A stretch of 64,000 bases of DNA from Canna indica (Eukaryota; Streptophyta; Magnoliopsida; Zingiberales; Cannaceae). This document shows, one piece after another, positions 1 to 11,313 of the stretch (within the stretch, counting starts at the first letter, position 1; every line of letters starts with the position of its first letter). Below the pieces are notes generated by a model that searched no databases, was not told where the DNA came from, and saw only the letters and a program-made list of their open reading frames with translations. Position numbers and translations under genes: made by a program. Location: positions 38,303,501 to 38,367,500 of the forward strand of contig CP136897.1 of the NCBI GenBank assembly GCA_034359265.1, read 5' to 3'.

Positions 1-142
1 AAAACGGGCGTAACTCCGTGCATTATTGTCCGATTTCAGCTTTTCGCGTGGCGCTAAAAGGCGCGCGAAGAGACGAAGAAAATGACCCCGAGCTATCCCT
101 CGGACGCTCACCCTTATTAGCCGATGATCAGAAGTGCATGAC
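1..142 (+). repeat. Partial 5S spacer at window start
   Basis: This is the 3' part of a non-transcribed spacer, starting within the AAAACGGGCG segment. It includes the CCGAG/CTCGG hairpin and the TTATTA element at 114-119, 29 to 24 bases before the first gene. Nothing else is seen in it. Confidence 0.9.
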
Positions 143-261
143 GGGTGCGATCATACCAGCACTAACCCACCTGATCCCATCAGAACTCCGAAGTTAAGTG
201 TGCTTGGGCGAGAGTAGTACTAGGATGGGTGACCCCCTGGGAAGTCCTCGTGTTGCACGTA
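143..261 (+). rRNA. 5S rRNA: 5S rRNA gene, type A
   Basis: Encodes 5S rRNA of the large ribosomal subunit. Changes from consensus: G25C, G30T, C57T (box A), C117G. The 3' end reads GCACGTA before the T-run, which weakens pairing with the 5' GGGTGC. Confidence 0.92.
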
Positions 262-627
262 TTTTTTTACTATTTATTTGATTGCACGACGAGATCATTT
301 TTTTTACCAATCTTTCTAACCAAACGTTAAGGACGGACGACGTCGTCGACATAAAATTTGGTTTTCGATCGCCCGCGCGGGGCCCGCCGCAACCTCTACG
401 GCCGGCTCGATCGACCAACCGACCCAAAAAATTAAAATTTGTAAATAAATAAGAAATATAACATTTCAATTATTATTTTTCGTTTAAAACGGGCGTAACT
501 CCGTGCATTATTGTCCGATTTCAGCTTTTCACGTGGCGCTAAAAGGCGCGCGAAGAGACGAAGAAAATGACCCCGAGCTATCCCTCGGACGCTCACCCTT
601 ATTAGCCGACGATCAGAAGTGCATGAC

Positions 628-746
628 GGGTGCGATCATACCAGCACTAACGCACCGGATCCCATCAGAACTCCGAAGTTAAGCGTGCTTGGGCGAGAGT
701 AGTACTAGGATGGGTGATCCCCTGGGAAGTCCTCGTGATGCACCTT
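628..746 (+). rRNA. 5S rRNA: 5S rRNA gene, type B
   Basis: Carries C91T at the edge of box C (GGGTGAT) and T111A (GTGATGC). Nine T follow at 745-753. Confidence 0.94.
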
Positions 747-1112
747 TTTTTTTACTACCTATTTGATTGCACGACGAGATCATTTTTTTTACCAATCTTT
801 CTAACCAAACGTTAAGGATGGACGACGTCGTCGACATAAAATTTGGCTGTCGATCGCCCGCGCGGGGCCCGCCGCAACCTCTACGGCCGGCTCGATCGAC
901 CAACCGACCCGAAAAATTAAAATTTGTAAATAAATAAGAAATATAACATTTCAATTATTATTTTTCGTTTAAAACGGGCGTAACTCCGTGCATTATTGTC
1001 CGATTTCAGCTTTTCACGTGGCGCTAAAAGGCGCGCGAAGAGACGAAGAAAATGACCCCGAGCTATCCCTCGGACGCTCACCCTTATTAGCCGACGATCA
1101 GAAGTGCATGAC
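747..1112 (+). repeat. Representative full 5S spacer (366 bp)
   Basis: In order: the first T-run after the gene; GATTGCACGACGAGATC; a second run of eight T (783-790); the 12-bp perfect palindrome GACGACGTCGTC (821-832); a GC-rich block with two GCCCGC repeats 11 bp apart (856 and 867); an AT-rich stretch (911-974); the ACGGGCGTAACTCCGT segment; a GCGC-flanked TAAAAG loop; a CCGAG/CTCGG hairpin (1058-1073); and TTATTA (1084-1089), 29 to 24 bases before the next gene. The other spacers are variants of this one. Confidence 0.9.
783..790 (+). terminator. Second T-run, possible back-up terminator (representative)
   Basis: Eight T follow GAGATCA, 37 bases after the first T-run ends. The run is kept in nearly every unit, even where the first is broken. 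A back-up role is inferred. Confidence 0.5.
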
Positions 1113-1231
1113 GGGTGCGATCATACCAGCACTAACGCACCGGATCCCATCAGAACTCCGAAGTTAAGCGTGCTTGGGCGAGAGTAGTACTAGGATGGGT
1201 GATCCCCTGGGAAGTCCTCGTGATGCACCTT
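1113..1231 (+). rRNA. 5S rRNA: 5S rRNA gene, type B
   Basis: Type B changes only. The following spacer lacks 11 bp of the GC block, so the next gene is 474 bp away. Confidence 0.94.
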
Positions 1232-1586
1232 TTTTTTTACTACCTATTTGATTGCACGACGAGATCATTTTTTTTACCAATCTTTCTAACCAAACGTTAA
1301 GGACGGACGACGTTGTCGACATAAAATTTGGCTGTCGATCGCCCGCCGCAACCTCTACGGCCAGCTCGATCGACCAACCGACCCGAAAAATTAAAATTTG
1401 TAAATAAATAAGAAAAATAACATTTCAATTATTATTTTTCGTTTAAAACGGGCGTAACTCCGTGCATTATTGTCCGATTTCAGCTTTTCGCGTGGCGCTA
1501 AAAGGCGCGCGAAGAAACGAAGAAAATGACCCCGAGCTATCCCTCGGACGCTCACCCTTATTAGCCGATGATCAGAAGTGCATGAC

Positions 1587-1705
1587 GGGTGCGATCATAC
1601 CAGCACTAACCCACCTGATCCCATCAGAACTCCGAAGTTAAGTGTGCTTGGGCGAGAGTAGTACTAGGATGGGTGACCCCCTGGGAAGTCCTCGTGTTGC
1701 ACGTA
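1587..1705 (+). rRNA. 5S rRNA: 5S rRNA gene, type A
   Basis: Same four type A changes as the copy at 143, 1444 bp upstream. Confidence 0.92.
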
Positions 1706-2071
1706 TTTTTTTACTATTTATTTGATTGCACGACGAGATCATTTTTTTTACCAATCTTTCTAACCAAACGTTAAGGACGGACGACGTCGTCGACATAAAA
1801 TTTGGCTTTCGATCGCCCGCGCGGGGCCCGCCGCAACCTCTACGGCCGGCTCGATCGACCAACCGACCCGAAAAATTAAAATTTGTAAATAAATAAGAAA
1901 TATAACATTTCAATTATTATTTTTCGTTTAAAACGGGCGTAACTCCGTGCATTATTGTCCGATTTCAGCTTTTCACGTGGCGCTAAAAGGCGCGCGAAGA
2001 GACGAAGAAAATGACCCCGAGCTATCCCTCGGACGCTCACCCTTATTAGCCGACGATCAGAAGTGCATGAC

Positions 2072-2190
2072 GGGTGCGATCATACCAGCACTAACGCACC
2101 GGATCCCATCAGAACTCCGAAGTTAAGCGTGCTTGGGCGAGAGTAGTACTAGGATGGGTGATCCCCTGGGAAGTCCTCGTGATGCACCTT
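2072..2190 (+). rRNA. 5S rRNA: 5S rRNA gene, type B
   Basis: Type B changes only. The spacer reads GTTAAGTATGG after the second T-run. Confidence 0.94.
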
Positions 2191-2556
2191 TTTTTTTACT
2201 ACCTATTTGATTGCACGACGAGATCATTTTTTTTACCAATCTTTCTAACCAAACGTTAAGTATGGACGACGTCGTCGACATAAAATTTGGCTGTCGATCG
2301 CCCGCGCGGGGCCCGCCGCAACCTCTACGGCCGGCTCGATCGACCAACCGACCCGAAAAATTAAAATTTGTAAATAAATAAGAAATATAACATTTCAATT
2401 ATTATTTTTCGTTTAAAACGGGCGTAACTCCGTGCATTATTGTCCGATTTCAGCTTTTCGCGTGGCGCTAAAAGGCGCGCGAAGAGACGAAGAAAATGGC
2501 CCCGAGCTATCCCTCGGACGCTCACCCTTATTAGCCGACGATCAGAAGTGCATGAC

Positions 2557-2675
2557 GGGTGCGATCATACCAGCACTAACCCACTTGATCCCATCAAAAC
2601 TCCGAAGTTAAGTGTGCTTGGGCGAGAGTAGTACTAGGATGGGTGACCCCCTGGGAAGTCCTCGTGTTGCACGTT
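2557..2675 (+). rRNA. 5S rRNA: 5S rRNA gene, type A variant
   Basis: Type A changes plus C29T and G41A (ATCAAAACTCC). Confidence 0.9.
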
Positions 2676-3041
2676 TTTTTTTACTATTTATTTGATTGCA
2701 CGACGAGATCATTTTTTTTACCAATCTTTCTAACCAAACGTTAAGGACGGACGACGTCGTCGACATAAAATTTGGCTGTCGATCGCCCGCGCGGGGCCCG
2801 CCGCAACCTCTACGGCCGGCTCGATCGACCAACCGACCGGAAAAATTAAAATTTGTAAATAAATAAGAAATATAACATTTCAATTATTATTTTTCGTTTA
2901 AAACGGGCGTAACTCCGTGCATTATTGTCCGATTTCAGTTTTTCACGTGGCGCTAAAAGGCGCGCGAAGAGACGAAGAAAATGACCCCGAGCTATCCCTC
3001 GGACGCTCACCCTTATTAGCCGACGATCAGAAGTGCATGAC

Positions 3042-3160
3042 GGGTGCGATCATACCAGCACTAACGCATCGGATCCCATCAGAACTCCGAAGTTAAGCGT
3101 GCTTGGGCGAGAGTAGTACTAGGATGGGTGATCCCCTGGGAAGTCCTCGTGATGCACCTT
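3042..3160 (+). rRNA. 5S rRNA: 5S rRNA gene, type B variant
   Basis: Type B changes plus C28T. Confidence 0.93.
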
Positions 3161-3526
3161 TTTTTTTACTACCTATTTGATTGCACGACGAGATCATTTT
3201 TTTTACCAATCTTTCTAACCAAACGTTAAGGACGGACGACGTCGTCGACATAAAATTTGGCTGTCGATCGCCCGCGCGGGGCCCGCCGCAACCTCTACGG
3301 CCGGCTCGATCGACCAACCGACCCGAAAAATAAAAATTTGTAAATAAATAAGAAATATAACATTTCAATTATTATTTTTCATTTAAAACGGGCGTAACTC
3401 CGTGCATTATTGTCCGATTTCAGCTTTTCACGTGGCGCTAAAAGGCGCGCGAAGAGACGAAGAAAATGACCCCGAGCTATCCCTCGGACGCTCACCCTTA
3501 TTAGCCGACGATCAGAAGTGCATGAC

Positions 3527-3645
3527 GGGTGCGATCATACCAGCACTAACGCACCAGATCCCATTAGAACTCCGAAGTTAAGCGTGCTTGGGCGAGAGTA
3601 GTACTAGGATGGTTGACCCCTTGGGAAATCCTCGTGTTGCACCTT
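3527..3645 (+). rRNA. 5S rRNA: 5S rRNA gene, box C changed
   Basis: G30A, C39T, G87T (GGATGGTTGAC in box C), C95T, G102A. The box C change may reduce TFIIIA binding. Confidence 0.88.
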
Positions 3646-4011
3646 TTTTTTTACTACCTATTTGATTGCACGTCGAGATCATTTTTTTTACCAATCTTTC
3701 TAACCAAACGTTAAGGACGGACAACGTCGTCGACATAAAATTTGGCTGTCGATCGCCCGCGCGGGGCCCGCCGCAACCTCTACGGCCGGCTCGATCGACC
3801 AACCGACCCGAAAAATTAAAATTTGTAAATAAATAAGAAAAATAACATTTCAATTATTATTTTTCGTTTAAAACGGACGTAACTCCGTGCATTATTGTCC
3901 GATTTCAACATATCACGTGGCGCTAAAAGGAGCGCGAAGAGACGAAGAAAATGACCCCGAGCTATCCCTCGGACGCTCACCTTTATTAGCCGACGATCAG
4001 AAGTGCATCAC

Positions 4012-4130
4012 GGGTGCGATCATACCAGCACTAACGCACCGGATCCCATCAGAACTCCAAAGATAAGCGTGCTTGGGCGAGAGTAGTACTAGGATGGGTG
4101 TCTCCCTGGGAACTCCTCGTGTTGCACCTT
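4012..4130 (+). rRNA. 5S rRNA: 5S rRNA gene, type C (boxes A and C changed)
   Basis: G48A, T52A in box A (AAGATAAGCG), A90T and C92T in box C (GGGTGTCTCC), G102C. Both main promoter boxes are altered, so it may be silent. Confidence 0.82.
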
Positions 4131-4485
4131 TTTTTTTACTACCTATTTGATTGCACGACGAGATCATTTTTTTTACCAATCTTTCTAACCAAACGTTAAG
4201 GACGGACGACGTCGTCGACATAAAATTTGGCTGTCGATCGCCCGCCGCAACCTCTACGGCCAGCTCGATCGACCAACCGACCCGAAAAATTAAAATTTGT
4301 AAATAAATAAGAAAAATAACATTTCAATTATTATTTTTCGTTTAAAACGGGCGTAACTCCGTGCATTATTGTCCGATTTCAGCTTTTCGCGTGGCGCTAA
4401 AAGGCGCGCGAAGAGACGAAGAAAATGACCCCGAGCTATCCCTCGGATGCTTACCCTTATTAGCCGACGATCAGAAGGGCATGAT

Positions 4486-4604
4486 GGGTGCGATCATACC
4501 AGCACTAACCCATCGGATCCCATCAGAACTCCGAAGTTAAGCGTGCTTGTGCGAGAGTAGTACTAGGATGGGTGACCCGCTGTGAAGTTCTCGTGTTGCA
4601 CCTT
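4486..4604 (+). rRNA. 5S rRNA: 5S rRNA gene, type D
   Basis: G25C, C28T, G65T (CTTGTGCG), C94G, C104T plus private G98T. The upstream spacer reads AGAAGGGCATGAT. Confidence 0.9.
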
Positions 4605-4970
4605 TTTTTTTACTATTTATTTGATTGCACGACGAGATCATTTTTTTTACCAATCTTTCTAACCAAACGTTAAGGGCGGACGACGTCGTCGACATAAAAT
4701 TTGGCTGTCAATCGCCCGCGCGTGGACCGCCGCAACCTCTACGGACGGCTCGATCGACCAACCGACCCGAAAAATTAAAATTTGTAAATAAATAAGAAAA
4801 ATAACATTTCAATTATTATTTTTCATTTAAAACGGACGTAACTCCGTGCATTATTGTCCGATTTCAACATATCACGTGGCGCTAAAAGGCGCGCGAAGAG
4901 ACGAAGAAAATGACCCCGAGCTATCCCTCGGACGCTCACCCTTATTAGCCGACGATCAGAAGTGCATCAC

Positions 4971-5089
4971 GGGTGCGATCATACCAGCACTAACGCACCG
5001 GATCCCATCAGAACTCCGAAGATAAGCGTGCTTGGGCGAGAGTAGTACTAGGATGGGTGTCTCCCTGGGAACTCCTCGTGTTGCACCTT
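4971..5089 (+). rRNA. 5S rRNA: 5S rRNA gene, type C
   Basis: T52A, A90T, C92T, G102C. The upstream spacer reads TTTCAACATATCACG, seen again only near other C units and at 56660 and 60200. Confidence 0.82.
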
Positions 5090-5455
5090 TTTTTTTACTA
5101 CCTATTTGATTGCACGACGAGATCATTTTTTTTACCAATCTTTCTAACCAAACGTTAAGGGCGGACGACGTCGTCGACATAAAATTTGGCTGTCAATCGC
5201 CCGCGCGTGGACCGCCGCAACCTCTACGGACGGCTCGATCGACCAACCGACCCGAAAAATTAAAATTTGTAAATAAATAAGAAAAATAACATTTCAATTA
5301 TTATTTTTCATTTAAAACAGACGTAACTCCGTGCATTATTGTCCGATTTCAACATATCACGTGGCGCTAAAAGGCGCGCGAAGAGACGAAGAAAATGACC
5401 CCGAGCTATCCCTCGGACGCTCACCCTTATTAGCCGACGATCAGAAGTGCATCAT

Positions 5456-5574
5456 GGGTGCGATCATACCAGCACTAACGCACCGGATCCCATCAGAACT
5501 CCGAAGATAAGCGTGCTTGGGCGAGAGTAGTACTAGGATGGGTGTCTCCCTGGGAACTCCTCGTGTTGCACCTT
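5456..5574 (+). rRNA. 5S rRNA: 5S rRNA gene, type C
   Basis: Same four changes as the copy at 4971. Base -1 is T instead of C. Confidence 0.82.
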
Positions 5575-5929
5575 TTTTTTTACTACCTATTTGATTGCAC
5601 GACGAGATCATTTTTTTTACCAATCTTTCTAACCAAACGTTAAGGACGGACGACGTCGTCGACATAAAATTTGGCTGTCGATCGCCCGCCGCAACCTCTA
5701 CGGCCAGCTCGATCGACCAACCGACCCGAAAAATTAAAATTTGTAAATAAATAAGAAAAATAACATTTCAATTATTATTTTTCGTTTAAAACGGGCGTAA
5801 CTCCGTGCATTATTGTCCGATTTCAGCTTTTCGCGTGGCGCTAAAAGGCGCACGAAGAGACGAAGAAAATGACCCCGAGCTATCCCTCGGACGCTTACCC
5901 TTATTAGCCGACGATCAGAAGGGCATGAT

Positions 5930-6047
5930 GGGTGCGATCATACCAGCACTAACCCATCGGATCCCATCAGAACTCCAAGTTACGCGTGCTTGTGCGAGAG
6001 TAGTACTAGGATGGGTGACCCGCTGGGAAGTTCTCGTGTTGCACCTT
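5930..6047 (+). rRNA. 5S rRNA: 5S rRNA gene, type D with box A deletion
   Basis: 118 nt. Type D changes plus loss of G48 and A55C, giving CTCCAAGTTACGCG at box A. Probably impaired. Confidence 0.8.
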
Positions 6048-6413
6048 TTTTTTTACTATTTATTTGATTGCACGACGAGATCATTTTTTTTACCAATCTT
6101 TCTAACCAAACGTTAAGAACGGACGACGTCGTCGACATAAAATTTGGCTGTCAATCGCACGCGCGTGGCCCGCCGCAACCTCTACGGCCGGCTCGATCGA
6201 CCAACCGACCCGAAAAATTAAAATTTGTAAATAAATAAGAAAAATAACATTTCAATTATTATTTTTCATTTAAAACGGGCGTAACTCCGTGCATTATTGT
6301 CCGATTTCAGCTTTTCACGTGGCGCTAAAAGGCGCGCGAATAGACGAAGAAAATGACCCCGAGCTATCCCTCGGACGCTCACCCTTATTAGCCGACGATC
6401 AGAAGTGCATGAC

Positions 6414-6531
6414 GGGTGTGATCATACCAGCACTAACGCAACGGATCCCATCAGAACTCTAAAGTTAAGCGTGCTTGGCGAGAGTAGTACTAGGATGGGT
6501 GACCCCTTGGGAAGTCCTCGTGTTGCACCTT
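6414..6531 (+). rRNA. 5S rRNA: 5S rRNA gene, type E
   Basis: 118 nt. C6T, C28A, C47T, G48A, one G lost in 64-66 (CTTGGCGAG), C95T. The G deletion shortens the box A to box C distance by 1 bp. Confidence 0.82.
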
Positions 6532-6886
6532 TTTTTTTACTACCTATTTGATTGCACGACAAGATCATTTTTTTTACCAATCTTTCTAACCAAACGTTAA
6601 GGACGGACGACGTCGTCGACATAAAATTTGGCTGTCGATCGCCCGCCGCAACCTCTACGGCCAGCTCGATCGACCAACCGACCCGAAAAATTAAAATTTG
6701 TAAATAAATAAGAAAAATAACATTTCAATTATTATTTTTCGTTTAAAACGGGCGTAACTCCGTGCATTATTGTCCGATTTCAGCTTTTCGCGTGGCGCTA
6801 AAAGGCGCGCGAAGAGACGAAGAAAATGACCCCGAGCTATCCCTCGGACGCTCACCCTTATTAGCCGACGATCAGAAGTGCATGAC

Positions 6887-7005
6887 GGGTGCGATCATAC
6901 CAGCACTAACGCACCGGATCCCATCAGAACTCCGAAGTTAAGCGTGCTTGGGCGAGAGTAGTACTAGGATGGGTGATCCCCTGGGAAGTCCTCGTGATGC
7001 ACCTT
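6887..7005 (+). rRNA. 5S rRNA: 5S rRNA gene, type B
   Basis: Type B changes only; followed by an 11-bp-deleted spacer. Confidence 0.94.
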
Positions 7006-7360
7006 TTTTTTTACTACCTATTTGATTGCACGACGAGATCATTTTTTTTACCAATCTTTCTAACCAAACGTTAAGGACGGACGACGTCGTCGACATAAAA
7101 TTTGGCTGTCGATCGCCCGCCGCAACCTCTACGGCCAGCTCGATCGACCAACCGACCCGAAAAATTAAAATTTGTAAATAAATAAGAAAAATAACATTTC
7201 AATTATTATTTTTCGTTTAAAACGGGCGTAACTCCGTGCATTATTGTCCGATTTTAGCTTTTCGCGTGGCGCTAAAAGGCGCGCGAAGAGACGAAGAAAA
7301 TGACCCCGAGCTATCCCTCGGACGCTTACCCTTATTAGCCGACGATCAGAAGGGCATGAT

Positions 7361-7479
7361 GGGTGCGATCATACCAGCACTAACCCATCGGATCCCATCA
7401 GAACTCCGAAGTTAAGCGTGCTTGTGCGAGAGTAGTACTAGGATGGGTGACCCGCTGGGAAGTTCTCGTGTTGCACCTT
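7361..7479 (+). rRNA. 5S rRNA: 5S rRNA gene, type D
   Basis: The five type D changes. First gene of the 1917-bp repeat. Confidence 0.9.
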
Positions 7480-7845
7480 TTTTTTTACTATTTATTTGAT
7501 TGCACGACGAGATCATTTTTTTTACCAATCTTTCTAACCAAACGTTAAGAACGGACGACGTCGTCGACATAAAATTTGGCTGTCAATCGCACGCGCGTGG
7601 CCCGCCGCAACCTCTACGGCCGGCTCGATCGACCAACCGACCCGAAAAATTAAAATTTGTAAATAAATAAGAAAAATAACATTTCAATTATTATTTTTCA
7701 TTTAAAACGGGCGTAACTCCGTGCATTATTGTCCGATTTCAGCTTTTCATGTGGCGCTAAAAGGCGCGCGAAGAGACGAAGAAAATGACCCCGAGCTATC
7801 CCTCGGACGCTCACCCTTATTAGCCGACGATCAGAAGTGCATCAC

Positions 7846-7964
7846 GGGGGCGATCATACCAGCACTAACGCACCGGATCCCATCAGAACTCCGAAGATAA
7901 GCGTGCTTGGGCGAGAGTAGTACTAGGATGGGTGTCTCCCTGGGAACTCCTCGTGTTGCACCTT
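7846..7964 (+). rRNA. 5S rRNA: 5S rRNA gene, type C
   Basis: Type C changes plus T4G (GGGGGC at the 5' end). Confidence 0.82.
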
Positions 7965-8319
7965 TTTTTTTACTACCTATTTGATTGCACGACGAGATCA
8001 TTTTTTTTACCAATCTTTCTAACCAAACGTTAAGGACGGACGACGTCGTCGACATAAAATTTGGCTGTCGATCGCCCGCCGCAACCTCTACGGCCAGCTC
8101 GATCGACCAACCGACCCGAAAAATTAAAATTTGTAAATAAATAAGAAAAATAACATTTCAATTATTATTTTTCGTTTAAAACGGGCGTAACTCCGTGCAT
8201 TATTGTCCGATTTCAGCTTTTCGCGTGGCGCTAAAAGGCGCGCGAAGAGACGAAGAAAATGACCCCGTGCTATCCCTCGGACGCTTACCCTTATTAGCCG
8301 ACGATCAGAAGGGCATGAT

Positions 8320-8438
8320 GGGTGCGATCATACCAGCACTAACCCATCGGATCCCATCAGAACTCCGAAGTTAAGCGTGCTTGTGCGAGAGTAGTACTAG
8401 GATGGGTGACCCGCTGGGAAGTTCTCGTGTTGCACCTT
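8320..8438 (+). rRNA. 5S rRNA: 5S rRNA gene, type D
   Basis: The five type D changes. The upstream hairpin is altered to CCGTGCTATCCCTCGG. Confidence 0.9.
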
Positions 8439-8804
8439 TTTTTTTACTATTTATTTGATTGCACGACGAGATCATTTTTTTTACCAATCTTTCTAACCAA
8501 ACGTTAAGAACGGACGACGTCGTCGACATAAAATTTGGCTGTCAATCGCACGCGCGTGGCCCGCCGCAACCTCTACGGCCGGCTCGATCGACCAACCGAC
8601 CCGAAAAATTAAAATTTGTAAATAAATAAGAAAAATAACATTTCAATTATTATTTTTCATTTAAAACGGGCGTAACTCCGTGCATTATTGTCCGATTTCA
8701 GCTTTTCACGTGGCGCTAAAAGGCGCGCGAAGAGACGAAGAAAATGACCCCGAGCTATCCCTCGGACGCTCACCCTTATTAGCCGACGATCAGAAGTGCA
8801 TGAC

Positions 8805-8922
8805 GGGTGTGATCATACCAGCACTAACGCAACGGATCCCATCACAACTCTGAAGTTAAGCGTGCTTGGCGAGAGTAGTACTAGGATGGGTGACCCCTTG
8901 GGAAGTCCTCGTGTTGCACCTT
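8805..8922 (+). rRNA. 5S rRNA: 5S rRNA gene, type E
   Basis: 118 nt. Type E changes plus G41C (ATCACAACTC). Confidence 0.82.
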
Positions 8923-9277
8923 TTTTTTTACTACCTATTTGATTGCACGACAAGATCATTTTTTTTACCAATCTTTCTAACCAAACGTTAAGGACGGACG
9001 ACGTCGTCGACATAAAATTTGGCTGTCGATCGCCCGCCGCAACCTCTACGGCCAGCTCGATCGACCAACCGACCCGAAAAATTAAAATTTGTAAATAAAT
9101 AAGAAAAATAACATTTCAATTATTATTTTTCGTTTAAAACGGGCGTAACTCCGTGCATTATTGTCCGATTTCAGCTTTTCGCGTGGCGCTAAAAGGCGCG
9201 CGAAGAGACGAAGAAAATGACCCCGAGCTATCCCTCGGACGCTTACCCTTATTAGCCGACGATCAGAAGGGCATGAT

Positions 9278-9396
9278 GGGTGCGATCATACCAGCACTAA
9301 CCCATCGGATCCCATCAGAACTCCGAAGTTAAGCGTGCTTGTGCGAGAGTAGTACTAGGATGGGTGACCCGCTGGGAAGTTCTCGTGTTGCACCTT
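9278..9396 (+). rRNA. 5S rRNA: 5S rRNA gene, type D
   Basis: The five type D changes. Starts the second copy of the 1917-bp repeat. Confidence 0.9.
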
Positions 9397-9762
9397 TTTT
9401 TTTACTATTTATTTGATTGCACGACGAGATCATTTTTTTTACCAATCTTTCTAACCAAACGTTAAGAACGGACGACGTCGTCGACATAAAATTTGGCTGT
9501 CAATCGCACGCGCGTGGCCCGCCGCAACCTCTACGGCCGGCTCGATCGACCAACCGACCCGAAAAATTAAAATTTGTAAATAAATAAGAAAAATAACATT
9601 TCAATTATTATTTTTCATTTAAAACGGGCGTAACTCCGTGCATTATTGTCCGATTTCAGCTTTTCACGTGGCGCTAAAAGGCGCGCGAAGAGACGAAGAA
9701 AATGACCCCGAGCTATCCCTCGGACGCTCACCCTTATTAGCCGACGATCAGAAGTGCATCAC

Positions 9763-9881
9763 GGGTGCGATCATACCAGCACTAACGCACCGGATCCCAT
9801 CAGAACTCCGAAGATAAGCGTGCTTGGGCGAGAGTAGTACTAGGATGGGTGTCTCCCTGGGAACTCCTCGTGTTGCACCTT
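9763..9881 (+). rRNA. 5S rRNA: 5S rRNA gene, type C
   Basis: T52A, A90T, C92T, G102C. Lacks the T4G of its partner at 7846, so that change came after the duplication or was corrected. Confidence 0.82.
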
Positions 9882-10236
9882 TTTTTTTACTACCTATTTG
9901 ATTGCACGACGAGATCATTTTTTTTACCAATCTTTCTAACCAAACGTTAAGGACGGACGACGTCGTCGACATAAAATTTGGCTGTCGATCGCCCGCCGCA
10001 ACCTCTACGGCCAGCTCGATCGACCAACCGACCCGAAAAATTAAAATTTGTAAATAAATAAGAAAAATAACATTTCAATTATTATTTTTCGTTTAAAACG
10101 GGCGTAACTCCGTGCATTATTGTCCGATTTCAGCTTTTCGCGTGGCGCTAAAAGGCGCGCGAAGAGACGAAGAAAATGACCCCGAGCTATCCCTCGGACG
10201 CTTACCCTTATTAGCCGACGATCAGAAGGGCATGAT

Positions 10237-10355
10237 GGGTGCGATCATACCAGCACTAACCCATCGGATCCCATCAGAACTCCGAAGTTAAGCGTGCTTG
10301 TGCGAGAGTAGTACTAGGATGGGTGACCCGCTGGGAAGTTCTCGTGTTGCACCTT
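10237..10355 (+). rRNA. 5S rRNA: 5S rRNA gene, type D
   Basis: The five type D changes. Confidence 0.9.
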
Positions 10356-10721
10356 TTTTTTTACTATTTATTTGATTGCACGACGAGATCATTTTTTTTA
10401 CCAATCTTTCTAACCAAACGTTAAGAACGGACGACGTCGTCGACATAAAATTTGGCTGTCAATCGCACGCGCGTGGCCCGCCGCAACCTCTACGGCCGGC
10501 TCGATCGACCAACCGACCCAAAAAATTAAAATTTGTAAATAAATAAGAAAAATAACATTTCAATTATTATTTTTCATTTAAAACGGGCGTAACTCCGTGC
10601 ATTATTGTCCGATTTCAGCTTTTCACGTGGCGCTAAAAGGCGCGCGAAGAGACGAAGAAAATGACCCCGAGCTATCCCTCGGACGCTCACCCTTATTAGC
10701 CGACGATCAGAAGTGCATGAC

Positions 10722-10839
10722 GGGTGTGATCATACCAGCACTAACGCAACGGATCCCATCACAACTCTGAAGTTAAGCGTGCTTGGCGAGAGTAGTACTA
10801 GGATGGGTGACCCCTTGGGAAGTCCTCGTGTTGCACCTT
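10722..10839 (+). rRNA. 5S rRNA: 5S rRNA gene, type E
   Basis: 118 nt. Type E changes plus G41C, as in its partner at 8805. Confidence 0.82.
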
Positions 10840-11194
10840 TTTTTTTACTACCTATTTGATTGCACGATAAGATCATTTTTTTTACCAATCTTTCTAACCA
10901 AACGTTAAGGACGGACGACGTCGTCGACATAAAATTTGGCTGTCGATCGCCCGCCGCAACCTCTACGGCCAGCTCGATCGACCAACCGACCCGAAAAATT
11001 AAAATTTGTAAATAAATAAGAAAAATAACATTTCAATTATTATTTTTCGTTTAAAACGGGCGTAACTCCGTGCATTATTGTCCGATTTCAGCTTTTCGCG
11101 TGGCGCTAAAAGGCGCGCGAAGAGACGAAGAAAATGACCCCGAGCTATCCCTCGGACGCTCACCCTTATTAGCCGACGATCAGAAGTGCATGAC

Positions 11195-11313
11195 GGGTGC
11201 GATCATACCAGCACTAACGCACCGGATCCCATCAGAACTCCGAAGTTAAGCGTGCTTGGGCGAGAGTAGTACTAGGATGGGTGATCCCCTGGGAAGTCCT
11301 CGTGATGCACCTT
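11195..11313 (+). rRNA. 5S rRNA: 5S rRNA gene, type B
   Basis: Type B changes only. The spacer after the T-run reads CTACCCATTTG, and the spacer lacks the 11 bp. Confidence 0.94.

Larger units (their letters stand above)
7361..11194 (+). repeat. Higher-order repeat D-C-D-E, 2 x 1917 bp
   Basis: Genes at 7361, 7846, 8320, 8805 are followed by genes of the same types and spacings at 9278, 9763, 10237, 10722. Each step is exactly 1917 bp. Confidence 0.85.

Noticed and set aside
194..469. Antisense open reading frame of 91 codons, recurring in dozens of units with similar protein sequence.
   Set aside because: It runs through the spacer and into the 5S gene on the opposite strand. Its apparent conservation is only the conservation of the tandem unit. 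It is shifted or cut by the 11-bp deletion and by single-base T-run changes with no sign of frame keeping.
2440..2631. Sense open reading frames of 63-73 codons starting in the upstream spacer and entering the 5S gene.
   Set aside because: They overlap the structural RNA gene, vary in length from unit to unit and match no protein family I recognise.
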